From contig NZ_LQPT01000038.1 in assembly GCF_002102355.1 (NCBI RefSeq), positions 1-50,339 of the forward strand: a stretch of 50,339 nt of DNA, read 5' to 3'. Shown piece after piece: positions 1-7,308 of the stretch. A program made the position numbers and the translations under genes. Each line of letters opens with the position of its first letter. Positions within the stretch are counted from its first letter, which is position 1. The notes under the pieces are model-generated. The model saw only the letters and a program-made list of their open reading frames with translations, made no database searches and was not told where the DNA came from. Origin of the DNA: Mycobacterium sherrisii. Lineage in GTDB: Bacteria > Actinomycetota > Actinomycetes > Mycobacteriales > Mycobacteriaceae.

Positions 1-448
1 AGCCGCCCTTGGTCATTGCCAAGCACGTTACCGCGATGCCACGCTGAACAACGGCGGGGGGACCTCTTCTGTCGACCTCAGGGTATGACTTCAAATCAGC
101 GCCAACAAGCGCCGCGAGGCACCCCGCCCCCAACGTGCATAATTCAGCAGACTCCTAGACGATCAACCGGGAGGAGAGCGAGGATGGGGTCGCCTCGGTC
201 GCGGTGACGATCCCGACCCGCGCCCCCGGCCTGCGGCTGGCCCTCAATGCCGCTGCCCCGCAGCTCCGCCTCGACGACGCGCAATACTCGTCGGTGGCCG
301 GTGCGCTGACCAAGGCGGCCAAGCGGCGACGGCTCCCACCAGCCCCACTGCGTTCTGTGCGGGAACTCACAGCTACCGCACAACAATGTTGCCCACGGTC
401 ACAGTTACCGTGGGCATATGTCTTTGCTGCGTAGTGTGGGCAGCTGTC
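1..448. other. Left edge, no confident gene
   Basis: No reading frame here carries a recognisable family. A plus-strand frame from the GTG at 204 to 434 (76 codons) has mycobacterium-like codon use in its first half and then loses it. It has no recognised domain and could be a gene remnant. A purine-rich, ribosome-site-like stretch at about 170-183 precedes an ATG (184) that is closed after seven codons. The only clear structure is the inverted repeat at 391-415, listed separately. Confidence 0.5.
391..415 (+). promoter_or_regulatory. 9-bp inverted repeat upstream of the Rieske gene
   Basis: GCCCACGGT at 391-399 and ACCGTGGGC at 407-415 are perfect inverted copies around a 7-nt loop. The element ends 33 bases before the chosen ATG of the Rieske protein. 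It could be a dimeric repressor operator or an mRNA hairpin. A TAGTGT hexamer at 432-437 fits a mycobacterial -10 (TANNNT), which would put the repeat in the -35 region. Function is inferred from position only. Confidence 0.4.
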
Positions 449-1390
449 ATGGCTGATCGGCCCGCCGCTCGATTCCGCAAGCTCGGCCCCCGGGCACTGG
501 CCGCCATCGGCCGCCAACAGTGGTTGGACCGCCCCAGTTATCGGCTCGAACACCTGCTGAGCTTCGCGTTCAATGGGCTGGGCCGATCCCGCAACACCGT
601 GATGAACGCGCTGAACGGAGTGTGGCTGGGCCACCCCGTGCATCCGCCGCTGGCCTCCCTGACCAGCGGGGCGCTGGGCACCACCGTCGCGCTCGACGCG
701 CTCAGCGTGCTGCCCGGCCGGCCCGCCCACGAACTGGTGGACGCCTCCCGATTCGCCGGCCGCGCGCTGGGTGTCGGGATTCTGGCCAGCATCGGGTCGG
801 CCGTCACCGGCGTGAGCGACTGGCAGCACACCCACCAAGAAGATCGCCGGGTGGGTTTGGTGCACGGCGTCGTGAACCTGGTCGCGACCGGACTGTATGC
901 GCAGTCATGGTGGGATCGCCGCCGCGGCCTGCATCGCCGCGGCATCGCCCTGTCGGCGCTCGGCTACCTCATCACCGTCGGCGGCAGTTACCTGGGCGGC
1001 GCCCTGGTGTTCGAATCCGGCATCGGCATCGACCAGTCGGGCCGCCGGCTGCGCACACAGGAATGGACGCCCGTGCTGGACGCCGGCTCGTTGAACGGCA
1101 AGCCGGTCCGGGTCGAGGTCGACGGGGTCGGGCTGGTGGTGTGCCAGACCAAACCGGGGGAAGTGTCCGCCTACGGCGAGTTCTGCCCGCATCTGGCGGC
1201 ACCCATGGCCGACGGCTGGGTGGATCGTGGCCGGCTCGTCTGCCCGTGGCACGGCTCTTGGTTTTCGACCGAGTCCGGCGAGGTGGTGCGCGGGCCGGCG
1301 GCGGCCCCGCTGCCGTGCTATCAGGCCAGGTTGGTCAATGGAGTGGTCGAAGTCCGCGGCGAGGCGCAGCCCAGCCTCGGCGAGGCCTAG
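449..1390 (+). CDS. Rieske [2Fe-2S] protein with DUF2231-type membrane domain
   Basis: The 313-residue protein has two parts. The N-terminal two thirds contains a GHPVHPPL motif and several hydrophobic helices, typical of DUF2231 membrane proteins. The C-terminal Rieske fold carries the ligand motifs CPH (C246, H248) and CPWH (C265, H268). The two halves suggest a membrane-bound electron-transfer protein with a cytoplasmic or surface [2Fe-2S] cluster. The partner is unknown. The ATG at 449 is chosen because the longer frame from 386 adds a non-conserved stretch that runs over the upstream inverted repeat. The hemerythrin-like gene follows after 18 bases on the same strand, so both may be co-transcribed as a redox or oxygen-related pair. 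Domain calls are by motif reading; the biological role is not known. Confidence 0.85.
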   Translation: MADRPAARFRKLGPRALAAIGRQQWLDRPSYRLEHLLSFAFNGLGRSRNTVMNALNGVWLGHPVHPPLASLTSGALGTTVALDALSVLPGRPAHELVDASRFAGRALGVGILASIGSAVTGVSDWQHTHQEDRRVGLVHGVVNLVATGLYAQSWWDRRRGLHRRGIALSALGYLITVGGSYLGGALVFESGIGIDQSGRRLRTQEWTPVLDAGSLNGKPVRVEVDGVGLVVCQTKPGEVSAYGEFCPHLAAPMADGWVDRGRLVCPWHGSWFSTESGEVVRGPAAAPLPCYQARLVNGVVEVRGEAQPSLGEA

Positions 1391-1408
1391 GGCGGAAGGC
1401 GGCGCGCA

Positions 1409-1894
1409 ATGAACGCATACGAAGTACTCAAAGACCATCACGTGGTGATCAAGGGCCTCGGCCGCAAGATCAGCGAGGCCCCGGTGAACAGCGAAGAGCG
1501 CCATGCCCTTTTCGACGATCTGCTGATCGAACTCGACATCCACTTCCGCATCGAGGACGACCTGTACTACCCGGCCCTGGCCGCCGCGAGCAAGTTGATC
1601 GCGGTGGCACACGCCGAGCACCGCCAGGTGATCGACCAGCTCTCGGTGCTGCTCAACACGCCGCAGACCGCGCCCGGCTACGAGGACGAATGGAACTCCT
1701 TCAAGCTCGTGCTCGAGGCGCACGCCGACGAAGAAGAACGTGACATGATCCCCGCTCCGCCGGGGGTGGAGCTCAGCGACGCCGAGGTCGAGGAACTGGG
1801 CGAGAAGATGGCCGCGCGGATCGAGCACTATCGCGGTTCGGCGGTGCACCGGCTGCGGACCAAGGGCCGCGCCGCGCTGGTGCGCGCCCTGTAG
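1409..1894 (+). CDS. Hemerythrin HHE domain protein
   Basis: This 161-residue soluble protein has the spaced histidines and acidic residues of the hemerythrin/HHE four-helix fold: H10/H11 near the start, H45 with E49, H68/H71, and H105 followed by D107 and E108-E110. Such proteins bind a di-iron centre. In mycobacteria they have been linked to oxygen, NO or peroxide handling. It follows the Rieske gene by 18 bases, so the two iron proteins probably form an operon. A GGAAGG purine run lies upstream of the ATG. The exact substrate cannot be read from sequence. Confidence 0.85.
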   Translation: MNAYEVLKDHHVVIKGLGRKISEAPVNSEERHALFDDLLIELDIHFRIEDDLYYPALAAASKLIAVAHAEHRQVIDQLSVLLNTPQTAPGYEDEWNSFKLVLEAHADEEERDMIPAPPGVELSDAEVEELGEKMAARIEHYRGSAVHRLRTKGRAALVRAL

Positions 1895-1928
1895 TTCACG
1901 CCGGCAGGGCGAGTCAGCGGGGCGCGTC

Positions 1929-2068
1929 GCGTCGCAGGATGACATCACCGCCGAGATGGCGGCCATCGCGGCCCGGCACACCGGCAACGCGGCCACCGCG
2001 CCGCTGCTGGACTATCCGCCGTATCGCAGCAGCGCGCTGCGCCACCCGAAACAGCCGACATTCACCTA
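1929..2068 (+). pseudogene. pcaH: pcaH remnant (protocatechuate 3,4-dioxygenase beta, N-terminal piece)
   Basis: One frame reads DDITAEMAAIAARHTG followed by LDYPPYRSSALRHP. This matches the N-terminal segment of intradiol dioxygenase beta subunits (PcaH), which carry a conserved PPYRSS-x-LRHP motif. After about 45 codons the similarity ends abruptly, and the catalytic core with its Tyr/His iron ligands is missing. No in-frame ATG or GTG is found before the first recognisable residues, so the start may also be lost. The piece joins directly onto the end of pcaG. Identification rests on motif recall and should be confirmed by alignment. Confidence 0.65.
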
Positions 2069-2119
2069 CAGGGGCCAACGGAGACGGTGTTCCTGGCGTA
2101 CCGGGACACGGCGCGGTGA
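2069..2119 (+). pseudogene. pcaG: pcaG remnant (protocatechuate 3,4-dioxygenase alpha, C-terminal end)
   Basis: In a different frame from the pcaH piece, the sequence reads QGPTETVFLAYRDTAR and then TGA. The G-P-x-E-T-V-F motif is the usual C-terminal end of PcaG. The TGA overlaps a GTG that starts the pcaB remnant (GTGA), the usual translational coupling in pca operons. The deletion therefore spans from early pcaH to the last 16 codons of pcaG, with a frame change at the junction near 2065-2069. Confidence 0.6.
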
Positions 2120-2709
2120 GCAACCTGTTGCGGCCGGGAGACCAGCGGGCCGGCGAGCACCTGTCCGATCGGGCGCTGCTGCGGTCGATGGTCGCGGTGG
2201 AGTCGGCTGGTGGGCTGCACCGACGGCTGGGGACGGATCGCTTCCGACGTGGTCACTTTGGCCCGCCCGGAGATCGGCGAGCTGAGCGAACCAGCGGCCG
2301 CCGGTCGCGGCGCCTCGTCGTCGATGCCGCACAAGCGCAACCCGGTGCTGTCCGTGCTGATACGGCGGGCCGCGATGGCCGCGCCGCAGCTGGCGGCGAC
2401 CCTGCACATCGCCGCGGCGCTGGCCAACGACGAACGCCCGGACGACGTCTGGCATGCCGAATGGGACACGGTGCGGACACTGGCCAGGCGGACGCTGTGG
2501 CGGGTTCGCAGTGCGGCGAGCTGCTGGCCGGGCTGCGGGTGCACGCGGATAGGATGTTCGAAAACCTCAGTGCCGCAAATGTTCTCGGCGAACAACACGC
2601 CATCGCGGAGCTGGCCGGCAAGCCGCCGTCGCCGACCTACCTCGGCCCCTCCGATCGGCTGATCGACGAGACGGTGGCCCGCGCGGAACGGCTCCTTGAC
2701 GAGGGGTAG
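2116..2709 (+). pseudogene. pcaB: pcaB remnant (3-carboxy-cis,cis-muconate cycloisomerase)
   Basis: The GTG at 2116 opens SNLLRPGDQRAGEHLSDR and continues to VESA, the normal PcaB N-terminus. The frame then changes near 2206-2216, and the sequence jumps to the superfamily signature SSSMPHKRNP (fumarase/aspartase/adenylosuccinate lyase family). Roughly 230-250 residues that should lie between are missing. A second frameshift, apparently loss of one G in a CTGGTG context near 2499, returns to the first frame. That frame reads AGSQCGELLAGL and ends normally with RAERLLDEG and TAG. Intact PcaB is about 450 residues. With two lesions and no middle, no active enzyme can be made. Confidence 0.8.
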
Positions 2710-3344
2710 ATGCTGGCCAGCCAGATGTGCACCAGCGTGTCGATCACGCGGTCCTCGTGGATCGCCGGCTCCTCGGCGGTGAATGTCGCGGCCATCACCC
2801 GCTCGCTCAACATGTTCAGGGCGATCGACAGGTCCGCGGCCGGGACCGTGTGCGGGGCGGCGCCCCGCGAACGCTCGGCGCTGATGGCGACGGCGGTGAA
2901 CGAAATCCATTGCTGCATCAGCGTTGCCCACGCCTGCCGTACCTCCGGGTTGGTGGCCTTGGCCGCCGCACCGGCCACGGCCACCGCGCGGTGGGAGCCG
3001 GACACCTCGAAGAACGCCTCGATGCGGTCGCGCCACAGCGTCTCCGGATCACCGGTCAGATTGGTGCGCAACGTGTTCATCGCCGCGTGCGCCGTGCTGT
3101 GCAGCTGGTCCAGCAGGGACAGCACGACGGCGTTCTTGGACGGGAAGTAGAAGTAGAAGGTCGGCCGGGAAATCCCGGCACCCCGGGCCAGATCGTCGAC
3201 GGAGAAGTCGGCCAGCGGGCGTTGCGCCAAGAGTCGTTCGGCGGCGGACAGGATGGCCTGCGTGCGGTCGTCACCCGTGTGCTGCGACGGCCGGCGGCGG
3301 CGGGAGGCATGCGCGTACCCGGTGTTCGTCGAGGGGTCGGACAC
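2637..3344 (-). CDS. TetR-family regulator, EthR-like
   Basis: From the GTG at 3344 the protein has 235 residues. The TetR DNA-binding helix-turn-helix is clear: GDDRTQAILSAAERLL, then FSVDDLARGAGISRPTFYFY and FPSK. The C-terminal ligand domain keeps EthR-like motifs (MQQW, AERSRGAAP, DTLVHIWLASIY). EthR represses the ethA monooxygenase in M. tuberculosis; no such monooxygenase lies beside this gene, so the target is unknown. The frame is open much further upstream, but that part is antisense to the methyltransferase and is rejected. The last 20 or so residues after IWLASIYP are rich in Ser and Arg and are encoded antisense to the end of the pcaB remnant, which looks like an acquired tail. 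Confidence 0.85.
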   Translation of the reverse strand: MSDPSTNTGYAHASRRRRPSQHTGDDRTQAILSAAERLLAQRPLADFSVDDLARGAGISRPTFYFYFPSKNAVVLSLLDQLHSTAHAAMNTLRTNLTGDPETLWRDRIEAFFEVSGSHRAVAVAGAAAKATNPEVRQAWATLMQQWISFTAVAISAERSRGAAPHTVPAADLSIALNMLSERVMAATFTAEEPAIHEDRVIDTLVHIWLASIYPSSRSRSARATVSSISRSEGPR

Positions 3345-3412
3345 GGCACATACCCTTGAGCACAGCGATAGATGCCAGGCAAATTGGCGATGAAGCCCAG
3401 CAATAATGTCGA

Positions 3413-4219
3413 TTAAGTCGCCGCGGCCGCCGGCTTGCGGGCGACGATCGCGACCGCGGTGAGCCGCTCGCGGTGCTTGCGGAACGTCGCGCGCATGGTC
3501 AGCACCCGTTTGCGCGCGTCGGGATTGAGCGCAAGGTTCTTGGCGAAGCGCAGCGCGCCGAGCAATCCCTCGTCGGCGATCACGCGCCGCGGCGCCAGCA
3601 GCGCCATCGGCGCGGTGGCCACCTGGTCGACCACCAGGCCGTGATCGGCCAGCAGCCGCGACCATTCCGCGATCGTCAATGGCCGCGCGTTCACCTTGAT
3701 CGCGCGGGCCAGCGACTGCCGGATCTCGGTGCTGACCTCGTCGGGGACGGAGTCGGGGGTCAGCGCGAGTTCGTGGATGGCGTAACGGCCGTTCGGCCGC
3801 AGCACCCGTGCGGCCTCGGCGACGATGGCGTGCTTGGTGCTGTCGCCCTGCATGGTCAGCATCGCCTCGCCGATGACGACGTCGCGGCTGGCGTCGGGCA
3901 GTCCCGTGTCGGCCGCGTCGGCGACCCGCACGGTGCCGCACTCGGCCGGCAGGCCGGCGATGACCGCGCGGACCGTGTCTGCGGCCTCCGGGTCCTGTTC
4001 GGCGCCGACATAGGAGCGCGGTCTGCGGGTGAGGATCTCGGCGGCGGTGCGGCCCAGTCCCGGTGCCAGCTCGAGCACGTCGGCGTCGGTGACGTCGGCG
4101 CCGGCCAACAGGGTGCGGGTGAGACCGACACCACCGGGACGCAGGACGCGTTTGCCGAGCCGCGCCAGCAGCCAGTGGCCCTGGACGCTGTCGTCGGCGC
4201 GACTGGACATGGCAGCCAT
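3413..4219 (-). CDS. Class I SAM-dependent methyltransferase
   Basis: The 268-residue protein shows the Rossmann SAM-binding motif I as ELAPGLG (residues 50-56), an acidic end of strand 2 (GAEQD), and a motif near DVVIGEAM. The central segment ARVLRPNGRYAIHEL is typical of UbiE/small-molecule methyltransferases. The substrate is not indicated. Two ATG codons three codons apart (4219 and 4210) are possible starts; a GGGACGG stretch precedes the first. The gene is divergent from the winged-helix regulator at 4275, with a 55-base region holding a palindrome between them, so that regulator probably controls it. Confidence 0.85.
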   Translation of the reverse strand: MAAMSSRADDSVQGHWLLARLGKRVLRPGGVGLTRTLLAGADVTDADVLELAPGLGRTAAEILTRRPRSYVGAEQDPEAADTVRAVIAGLPAECGTVRVADAADTGLPDASRDVVIGEAMLTMQGDSTKHAIVAEAARVLRPNGRYAIHELALTPDSVPDEVSTEIRQSLARAIKVNARPLTIAEWSRLLADHGLVVDQVATAPMALLAPRRVIADEGLLGALRFAKNLALNPDARKRVLTMRATFRKHRERLTAVAIVARKPAAAAT

Positions 4220-4243
4220 GGAAATAGCCGTCCCTTCCTGTTT

Positions 4244-4265
4244 TTTACAACCGCGATTGTGTAAA
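4244..4265. promoter_or_regulatory. Palindromic operator candidate between divergent genes
   Basis: TTTACA at 4244-4249 and TGTAAA at 4260-4265 form an inverted repeat with a 10-bp centre, so the half-site centres are 16 bp apart. An inner ACAA/TTGT pair (4247-4250 and 4257-4260) adds to the symmetry. It lies in the 55-base gap between the methyltransferase and the regulator gene and is AT-rich compared with its surroundings. It is well placed for autoregulation by the winged-helix regulator at 4275. Confidence 0.5.
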
Positions 4266-4274
4266 CTTTATCGC

Positions 4275-4985
4275 ATGTCGAACGTTAGCGGAAGGTCTCG
4301 GCGCCCGAGCCGGCCAGGGGCCGGTTCCGAGCCGGGGGAGTCCGCGAACCGGCGCCGGCAGGTGCTGCGGACCCTGCGCGCCGCCCGGGAGCCGTTGACC
4401 ATTCTCGCGATCGCCGACGCGCTGGGCGTGCACCCCAACACCGTCCGCTTCCATCTCGACAGCCTGGTTGCTGCCGGCCAGGTGGAGCAGGTCGGGCCCG
4501 GCCGCAAGGGGCCGGGCCGCCCGCCCCTGATGTTCCGGGCGGTCCGGCAGATGGACCGGGGCGGGACGCGGCACTACGAAGTGCTCGCCGAGATCCTGAC
4601 GGCCGCGCTGGCCGGCGACAAGGACCCCGGGGCCAAGGCGCTGGCCGCCGGCCGGGCCTGGGGGCGCCGGCTCGACCCGGGGACGGCACCGCGGCCCGCC
4701 GAGACCCCCGAGCAGGCCATCGACCGCCTGATGGACCTGCTCGACCGGCTCGGTTTCGCCCCGGAGCGCCGTCGCGAGACCGGTGCACAGCAGGTCGGCC
4801 TGCGGCACTGCCCGTTCCTGGAGATCGCCGAAAACCGAAGCAACGTCGTCTGTTCCGTTCACCTGGGCCTCATGCAGGGGGCCCTGGAGAGCTGGGCGGC
4901 CCCGGTCACCGCCGAGCGCCTCGAGGCCTTCGTCGAGCCGGACCTATGCCTGGCGCACCTCGAATTACAGGAGGCCCCACGATGA
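4275..4985 (+). CDS. Winged-helix (ArsR/SufR-like) regulator with three conserved cysteines
   Basis: The ATG at 4275 gives 236 residues. A winged helix-turn-helix occupies about residues 25-90 (LTILAIADALGVHPNTVRFH, then a basic wing GRKGPGRPP). The C-terminal half contains HCPFLEIA (C179), NVVCSVHLGLMQG (C193) and DLCLAHL (C225, H228). This spacing recalls the iron-sulfur-binding cysteines of SufR-type repressors. I infer, but cannot prove, a metal or Fe-S cofactor. It is divergent from a methyltransferase over a palindrome, and its stop overlaps the next gene's ATG (ATGA), so it probably regulates both directions. Confidence 0.75.
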   Translation: MSNVSGRSRRPSRPGAGSEPGESANRRRQVLRTLRAAREPLTILAIADALGVHPNTVRFHLDSLVAAGQVEQVGPGRKGPGRPPLMFRAVRQMDRGGTRHYEVLAEILTAALAGDKDPGAKALAAGRAWGRRLDPGTAPRPAETPEQAIDRLMDLLDRLGFAPERRRETGAQQVGLRHCPFLEIAENRSNVVCSVHLGLMQGALESWAAPVTAERLEAFVEPDLCLAHLELQEAPR

Positions 4986-5407
4986 GCACCGAAACCGCCG
5001 CCGCGATCGCGATCACCTTCGTCTGGCTGGGGATGGTGTTGGCGATCTCGTTTGTGGAAGCGCCGCTGAAATTCCGGGCGCCCAACGTCACGCTGCAGAT
5101 CGGGCTCGGCATCGGGCGCCTGGTGTTCCGGGCGCTCAACACCATCGAGGTCGCGTTCGCCATCGTCCTGCTGGCGCTGGCGCTCGACGGCCCGATGCCC
5201 ACCCGCATCCTCGTCGCGTTGGGCATCGCGTTCGTCATGCTGGCCGTCCAGCTGATCGCGGTGCGACCACGGCTGACCCGCCGTTCCGACGCGGTGCTGG
5301 CCGGATCCGACGCGCCCCGGTCCCGGGCTCACTACGCCTACGTCGGTTTGGAGGTGGTCAAGACGGCGGCCCTGATCGTGGCGGGGATACTGCTATTGAC
5401 CGCCTGA
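4982..5407 (+). CDS. Small membrane protein, four predicted helices
   Basis: The 141-residue protein starts at the ATG overlapping the regulator's stop codon. It has about four hydrophobic segments: AAAIAITFVWLGMVLAI, then IEVAFAIVLLALAL, ILVALGIAFVMLAVQLI and KTAALIVAGILLLTA. No catalytic motif is visible. The pattern of a glutamate after the first helix (SFVEAPLKFRAP) recalls DUF4149-like proteins, but I am not sure of this. It is the second gene in a run with a cupin and a nitronate-monooxygenase-like enzyme. Confidence 0.75.
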   Translation: MSTETAAAIAITFVWLGMVLAISFVEAPLKFRAPNVTLQIGLGIGRLVFRALNTIEVAFAIVLLALALDGPMPTRILVALGIAFVMLAVQLIAVRPRLTRRSDAVLAGSDAPRSRAHYAYVGLEVVKTAALIVAGILLLTA

Positions 5408-5425
5408 GCCGGAGAGGACGTACCC

Positions 5426-5773
5426 ATGGAATCGATCTCACTGACCAGCCTGGCCGCCGAAAAGCTGGCCGAAGCCCGGCAGTCGCACAGCGGACGCGCC
5501 GCACACACCATCCACGGCGGGCACAGCCACGAACTCCGGCAAACCGTGCTGGCGCTGCTCGCCGACCACGACCTGTCCGAGCACGACAGCCCGGGTGAGG
5601 CCACGTTGCAGGTGTTGCAGGGGCACGTCCGCCTGACGACCGGTGACGACTCCTGGGACGGCAGGCCCGGCGACTACGTGGCGATCCCGCCGCAGCGGCA
5701 CGCGCTGCGCGCCGTAGCGGACTCGGTGGTCATCCTGACCGTACTGAAAAGCATTCCCTCGCAATCGCATTGA
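5426..5773 (+). CDS. Small cupin-domain protein
   Basis: The 115-residue protein has an all-beta cupin pattern: HDSPGEATLQVLQGHVRL, followed by PGDYVAIPPQRHALRAV, with paired histidines that could bind a metal. Single-domain cupins of this size can be small oxygenases, isomerases or sensors, so no reaction is assigned. A GGAGAGGACG ribosome site precedes the ATG. The stop codon overlaps the next gene's start (TTGA), so it is part of the 4275-6732 operon. Confidence 0.75.
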   Translation: MESISLTSLAAEKLAEARQSHSGRAAHTIHGGHSHELRQTVLALLADHDLSEHDSPGEATLQVLQGHVRLTTGDDSWDGRPGDYVAIPPQRHALRAVADSVVILTVLKSIPSQSH

Positions 5774-6732
5774 GCGCCGTGCTGTCCACGCCCTGGTCGG
5801 CACAGTTCGGTCTGCGGGTGCCGATCGTCAACGCCCCGATGGGCGGCGTCGCCGGCGGCCGGCTGGCCACGGCGGTCAGCGCGGCCGGCGGGCTGGGCAT
5901 GGTCGGCCTGGGCAGCGCCGCGAACAGGGAACTGCTGGCGACCCAGCTGCGCCACATCGGGGGCCACGCCGCGGGCCGCTTCGGCATCGGGTTGGTGGAC
6001 TGGGTGATGCGCAACGAGAAGGGCCTGCTGCAGGACGCCCTGGCGGCGCGACCGGCACTGCTGTCGGTCAGTTTCGGCACCGGCTGGTCCTGGGTCGCCC
6101 AGGCGCATGATGCCGGAATCACAACCGCCACACAGGTTTACGATGCCCAGGGCGCACGCCGGGCGGTCGACGCGGGGGTAGACATCGTGGTCGCCCGCGG
6201 CGCCGAGGGCGGCGGGCACGGCGAAACCCGGCTCGGGACCCTGCCGCTGCTCGACGCGGTCTTGGATGCCGTGTCGGTGCCGGTCCTGGCCGGCGGCGGC
6301 ATCGCCTCGGCACGCAGCCTCGCCGCGGTGTTGGCCGCCGGCGCCAGCGGCGCCTGGGTGGGCACCCGGCTGTCCGCCTGCCCGGAGGCGCTGACCGGCG
6401 ACGCCAGCCGCCGGGCGCTGATCACGGCCCGGTCCACCGACACCGCGGTCACCCGGGCCTTCGACGTCGCCAGCGGACTGCCGTGGCCGGCCCGATTCCC
6501 GTCGCGGGTGCTGGCCAACGACTTCGTCGCGCGCTGGGCGGGCCACGAGGAGGCGCTGGACGCCAGGGCCTGCGACGAGCTGGCCGAGGCCGTCGCCAAC
6601 GACGACCGCAGCATTGCCCCGGTCGACGCCGGGCAGGGCGTGGGCATGATCCGCGACGACGCCTCCGTGGCCCAGGTCATCGATGAAATGTGTTCGGGCG
6701 CAGCGCGTTTACTGGCCGGCTGGAACACCTAG
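5770..6732 (+). CDS. Nitronate monooxygenase / 2-nitropropane dioxygenase-like flavoprotein
   Basis: The protein (about 320 residues) is a TIM-barrel FMN enzyme of the NPD family. The N-terminus reads VPIVNAPMGGVAGGRLATAV and GGLGMVGLGS. The phosphate-binding end reads PVLAGGGIASARSLAAVL and GASGAWVGTRLSACPEA. Family members oxidise alkyl nitronates or act as enoyl reductases. The start is either TTG 5770, overlapping the cupin stop, or GTG 5779 in the same frame; the overlap favours coupled translation. It is the last gene of its operon and converges on the DUF1990 gene. Confidence 0.85.
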   Translation: MSAVLSTPWSAQFGLRVPIVNAPMGGVAGGRLATAVSAAGGLGMVGLGSAANRELLATQLRHIGGHAAGRFGIGLVDWVMRNEKGLLQDALAARPALLSVSFGTGWSWVAQAHDAGITTATQVYDAQGARRAVDAGVDIVVARGAEGGGHGETRLGTLPLLDAVLDAVSVPVLAGGGIASARSLAAVLAAGASGAWVGTRLSACPEALTGDASRRALITARSTDTAVTRAFDVASGLPWPARFPSRVLANDFVARWAGHEEALDARACDELAEAVANDDRSIAPVDAGQGVGMIRDDASVAQVIDEMCSGAARLLAGWNT

Positions 6733-6750
6733 CCCCGAGCCGTGTTCCGG

Positions 6751-7251
6751 TCAGACCCCGCGCAGGTAGCGCCTGGCGATGACGCGCTGCGCCACCGACA
6801 CCGCCGGGCGAGCGGCCCTGCTCCACCAGGTCGCGGGCCGGGAGAACGCCGACACCTCCGCGAAGACCGCGCAGGTGTCCGCGTCGATGCGCACCGCGAA
6901 GCGCTCCTCACCGGATTCGGGATGGCCCGGCAAGGTGCCGTAGCCGAACCCGCGGAGGTCGGGTTCGTCGATCACGTAGACCACCCGGCACGGCGCGGGC
7001 AGCAAACCCAGCCGCACCAACACCACCGTGTCGACCGCCGCCACCTCCGAGCTGGCCTGCACCCGCAGCCCGGCGCCGCGTTGCATGCCCCAGCGCATGA
7101 CCGCGTCGGCGGCGCGCTCGAAACGCTGCCGGCCCGTTCCGATCTGCTTCTCCACCCGCAACCGGCCGTATCCGGGCGGCACCTCGCCCGACGCGGTGGC
7201 GCCGACCTCGGAATAGCTCAGCGGAAGCTCCTGCAGTGCTGCCAGGTCCAC
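6751..7251 (-). CDS. DUF1990 family protein
   Basis: The protein of 166 residues begins at a GTG (7251). It has the family pattern: an N-terminal YSEVGAT segment, then PPGYGRLRVEKQIGTG, RWGMQRGAGLRV, and FGYGTLPGHPESGEERFAV. DUF1990 proteins are uncharacterised and related in fold to START-like/polyketide cyclase barrels. The C-terminal RPAVSVAQRVIARRYLRGV is basic. It faces the nitronate-monooxygenase-like gene with an 18-base gap and is divergent from the aldo/keto reductase. No specific role can be given. Confidence 0.8.
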   Translation of the reverse strand: MDLAALQELPLSYSEVGATASGEVPPGYGRLRVEKQIGTGRQRFERAADAVMRWGMQRGAGLRVQASSEVAAVDTVVLVRLGLLPAPCRVVYVIDEPDLRGFGYGTLPGHPESGEERFAVRIDADTCAVFAEVSAFSRPATWWSRAARPAVSVAQRVIARRYLRGV

Positions 7252-7308
7252 CCGCCCAGCTTGCCACGCCGAGATGCGTAACCGTGCGGGCGGCGTACGG
7301 TTTTAGGC

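Noticed and set aside
3345-3941. N-terminal extension of the TetR-family regulator
   Set aside because: The frame stays open, but it is antisense to the methyltransferase, Arg-rich and unlike EthR relatives; the GTG at 3344 gives the expected length.
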